Below the pieces are notes generated by a model, which was not told the DNA's origin, made no database searches, and saw only the letters and a program-made list of their open reading frames with translations. A program made the translations under genes and the position numbers. Shown here in pieces: positions 61,949 through 64,000 of a DNA stretch of 64,000 nt; the stretch's first letter is position 1; each line of letters begins with the position of its first letter. The stretch is from the NCBI RefSeq assembly GCF_026278245.1, contig NZ_CP111079.1:3164501-3228500 (forward strand), in the 5' to 3' direction. Origin of the DNA: Pontibacter kalidii. GTDB taxonomy: Bacteria; Bacteroidota; Bacteroidia; Cytophagales; Hymenobacteraceae.

Positions 61949-64000
61949 ATGGCTTCCATTATAAATCAAATATCGTTTCAAAACTTCTTTAATTATTATG
62001 GTCCGCTTGAGAATAATACTTACGAGTTCTCAGAAGGAGTTAATATAGTTGTAGCTGACAATGGCGGTGGAAAGTCTAAGTTTTTTAACGGTTTTCTATG
62101 GATTTTTTATGACGAGGTTCTCGACTCAGATACAAAAACCAGAAAGAATATCAAAAATCAGGCAGTCAAAGTCTGTTCAGATAAGGCTAAGTATGAAGCA
62201 GCTGTAAATGATATAATTGAGTGCAATGTAGCTATTGAATTTAGCGATAACAGATTTAGATATCGGATAAATAAAGGTTTTAGATTAAAAAAGTCAAAAT
62301 CTGAGTCTTCACTCACTGATGGTTCAGATTGGCAGGTCTTTTTCAAAGATTTAGAAGTTTCAAAGAGAGATATTCAGCTTTTGGAGTTCCATGAGGTATA
62401 TGATGATGACGAGCATAAAAGAATTCTTAATAAACTTATACAACCAAATCTAAGAGAATATTCTCTCTTCCAGGGAGAGGAAGTTGATAAGTTGATAGAT
62501 TTTAATCAGGCTGATAGCTTACATAGAGCAGTTAAAAGTTTAACAGACATTAATAAATACGATGAACTAGAAAAGATAACTAAATATGTAGCAGACAGAG
62601 CTGAAAAAGATCTCAATGAAAGAGTAGCATCAAACGATGCTGCTTCCCAGAATTATCTGAAAAAGCTTGAAGAAAAAGAGACTAAGAAAAATTCTCTAGA
62701 TAGCGAATTAGAAAAGCTTCAATCATATGAGCATTCATATGCCGAAAATAAGACTGAAGTTGATAAGCTTGAAAGTTTAAATGAGAATGCAGAAGCTAGA
62801 AAAGAATTTGATGATAAGATCAAAGATCAAAACGCCAAGCTAAAAACGCTTAAAGATGAATATGACCGCCTTGTTGAAAAATTAAATGAACGGTTTTTTG
62901 ATGGCAGTTATGGCTGGATTGCAATGGGTTGTGAAAATGAAGTGTCAAGTTTCAAAGAAAAACTTAACAAGTATCGGGAAGTACGAACTTTGAAGAAGGC
63001 CGCTATATTAAGTGAAGATACCAACAGTCAAATAAATCTTCTCCCTCCTGATTCACCAGATTCCGTGACATTGCAAACTATGATAGATAAGGGGCACTGC
63101 TATGTGTGTGATCGCCCAGCTCCGGAGAATTCTGCCCCCTGGAAACACATTGCTAGTTTATTGAACAGGAAGGATTCTGGGCAGAATAAGTCAGTTCAAA
63201 TTTTCAAGAACGATCTAAATGACTTCTTTGGTGACATTCAGCTAGGAGCCCAACCTTATGTAGGAAGGATAGGAGGAATTCAACATTCTATTACTCGAAC
63301 TAGAGAAAAGGAGCAAGAACTATTAGAACGAATAACAAAAGTAAAAGACAAGATCAAAAGCTTAAAAGATGAGCGTTCTCACTTAATTATAGGTGATGAG
63401 GATAATATGGCAGATGCTCGTCAAATTATGGCGCAATATAAAGGAGCATTAACCCGGCTACAAAAATCTGAGGATGATATCGTAAAAGCTAAAAATCGAA
63501 TAGAATCATTAAATGAAGGAATAAGAAAAGATGAAAATGAATTAGGAAGAATGAGACCTCAGGATACGCCTAAAGAATATGAGTTACATCTCGACATTTC
63601 GGCTGATTTGCGAAATGCTGCTCAACGAACCAAGGTAAGAGTTTTTGATGGTATGATCCTAAAACTCGAAAAGGAGGCTAACCAACATTTTCAAAACCTC
63701 ATCAAGTATAATGAATTAGCTGGCGGTATTCTAAAATTTGAAAAAAATCCAAGAGGAACGATAGATTTTAAATACATAGATGAACAAGGAAATGAAGTAA
63801 CTGGGGCTTCAGAAGGTTTTCAAAGAATGAAGGTACTAGCGGTGCTTATGGCGATCATTTCAGTAAATCCTTATGGCTATTTGTATCCATTATTAGCAGA
63901 TGCACCATTATCCGCATTTGGTCAGGGTTTTATAAAAGGATTTTTCGAGGAGACTGAAAAAGTGTTCCCTCAAAGTATCATCTTGATAAAAGACCTATAT
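61949..64000 (+). CDS. SMC/Rad50-like ATPase with zinc hook, right-truncated by the window
   Basis: From ATG 61949 there are 684 open codons to the window edge. Walker A is ADNGGGKSKF (residues 36-45). A long coiled coil (about residues 200-330) leads to a zinc-hook CYVC (Cys384 and Cys387), and a second coiled coil (about 430-540) follows. The ABC signature is replaced by GASEGFQRMKVLAVLMAI (about 618-635) and the Walker B region reads YPLLADAPLSAFG, a DndD-like form with Asp-Ala instead of Asp-Glu. The organisation is that of Rad50/SbcC/DndD-type ATPases, which act with nucleases or helicases on DNA. Together with the PLD-helicase it suggests a defence or DNA-processing module. Only a short C-terminal part is missing. 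Confidence 0.9.
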   Translation, partial: MASIINQISFQNFFNYYGPLENNTYEFSEGVNIVVADNGGGKSKFFNGFLWIFYDEVLDSDTKTRKNIKNQAVKVCSDKAKYEAAVNDIIECNVAIEFSDNRFRYRINKGFRLKKSKSESSLTDGSDWQVFFKDLEVSKRDIQLLEFHEVYDDDEHKRILNKLIQPNLREYSLFQGEEVDKLIDFNQADSLHRAVKSLTDINKYDELEKITKYVADRAEKDLNERVASNDAASQNYLKKLEEKETKKNSLDSELEKLQSYEHSYAENKTEVDKLESLNENAEARKEFDDKIKDQNAKLKTLKDEYDRLVEKLNERFFDGSYGWIAMGCENEVSSFKEKLNKYREVRTLKKAAILSEDTNSQINLLPPDSPDSVTLQTMIDKGHCYVCDRPAPENSAPWKHIASLLNRKDSGQNKSVQIFKNDLNDFFGDIQLGAQPYVGRIGGIQHSITRTREKEQELLERITKVKDKIKSLKDERSHLIIGDEDNMADARQIMAQYKGALTRLQKSEDDIVKAKNRIESLNEGIRKDENELGRMRPQDTPKEYELHLDISADLRNAAQRTKVRVFDGMILKLEKEANQHFQNLIKYNELAGGILKFEKNPRGTIDFKYIDEQGNEVTGASEGFQRMKVLAVLMAIISVNPYGYLYPLLADAPLSAFGQGFIKGFFEETEKVFPQSIILIKDLY

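Noticed and set aside
1..64000. CRISPR arrays, rRNA and tRNA genes
   Set aside because: I looked for evenly spaced repeats and for cloverleaf-like or conserved rRNA segments and saw none. A tRNA search program would be needed to exclude short ones fully.

Overview
The window looks like a chromosomal stretch of a member of the Bacteroidota. It carries two SusC/SusD pairs with the usual carboxypeptidase-like plug extension and TonB-box region, lipoproteins with Cys after a short signal, start codons without strong Shine-Dalgarno sequences, and BfmA/BtgA-type mobilisation genes. The left part has roughly 50% GC and a gene style reminiscent of Cytophagales/Hymenobacteraceae (for example Pontibacter). 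That genus-level guess is an inference from style, not an identification.

Region 1 (1-33.9 kb) is a large carbohydrate or sugar-acid utilisation locus. A carbon-starvation (CstA-type) peptide permease runs off the left edge and is divergent from a ROK-family regulator. A long minus-strand array follows (about 27.4 kb down to 2.4 kb): AGE-family epimerase, FucP-like MFS sugar permease, SusC2/SusD2, FAD-dependent oxidoreductase, PQQ sugar dehydrogenase fused to cytochrome c, a non-canonical Nramp-fold transporter, NAD-dependent epimerase-like protein, DapA-fold aldolase, beta-propeller 2, Gfo/Idh/MocA oxidoreductase, a circularly permuted SGNH hydrolase, SusC1/SusD1 and beta-propeller 1. Several of these genes overlap by TAATG or ATGA junctions, so they are probably co-translated. 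An M20 amidohydrolase and a 716-residue secreted protein form a second minus-strand unit, divergent from beta-propeller 3. No familiar glycoside hydrolase or polysaccharide lyase is recognisable. The enzymes suggest uptake and oxidative or aldol breakdown of an unusual, possibly acylated or amino, sugar.

Region 2 (34.4-39.5 kb) is a threonine operon, thrA-thrB-thrC. It is preceded by a 40-codon leader peptide rich in Thr and Ile codons and a strong terminator hairpin, a classic attenuator arrangement.

Region 3 (40.2-51.6 kb) is clearly more AT-rich and lacks the AAGTATA word that is abundant in region 1. It holds a plus-strand tellurite-resistance-like (Ter) stress operon: four TerD-family proteins, a HAD-fold protein, a phosphoribosyltransferase-like protein, three vWA (TerY-like) proteins, a YggT-like membrane protein, a PP2C phosphatase, a protein kinase with zinc ribbon, a TerC membrane protein and a DUF4236 protein. 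A perfect 50-bp palindrome closes it.

Region 4 (51.7-64 kb) is mobile and defence-like. A GC-rich mobilisation module (XRE regulator, excisionase-like HTH, BfmA/BtgA accessory protein, DUF5712-like relaxase, VirD4/TraG coupling ATPase, RadC-like JAB protein) is followed by a very AT-rich three-gene unit: a PLD-helicase, a 69-residue protein and a zinc-hook SMC/Rad50-like ATPase that runs off the right edge. This last unit looks like an anti-phage or DNA-processing system.
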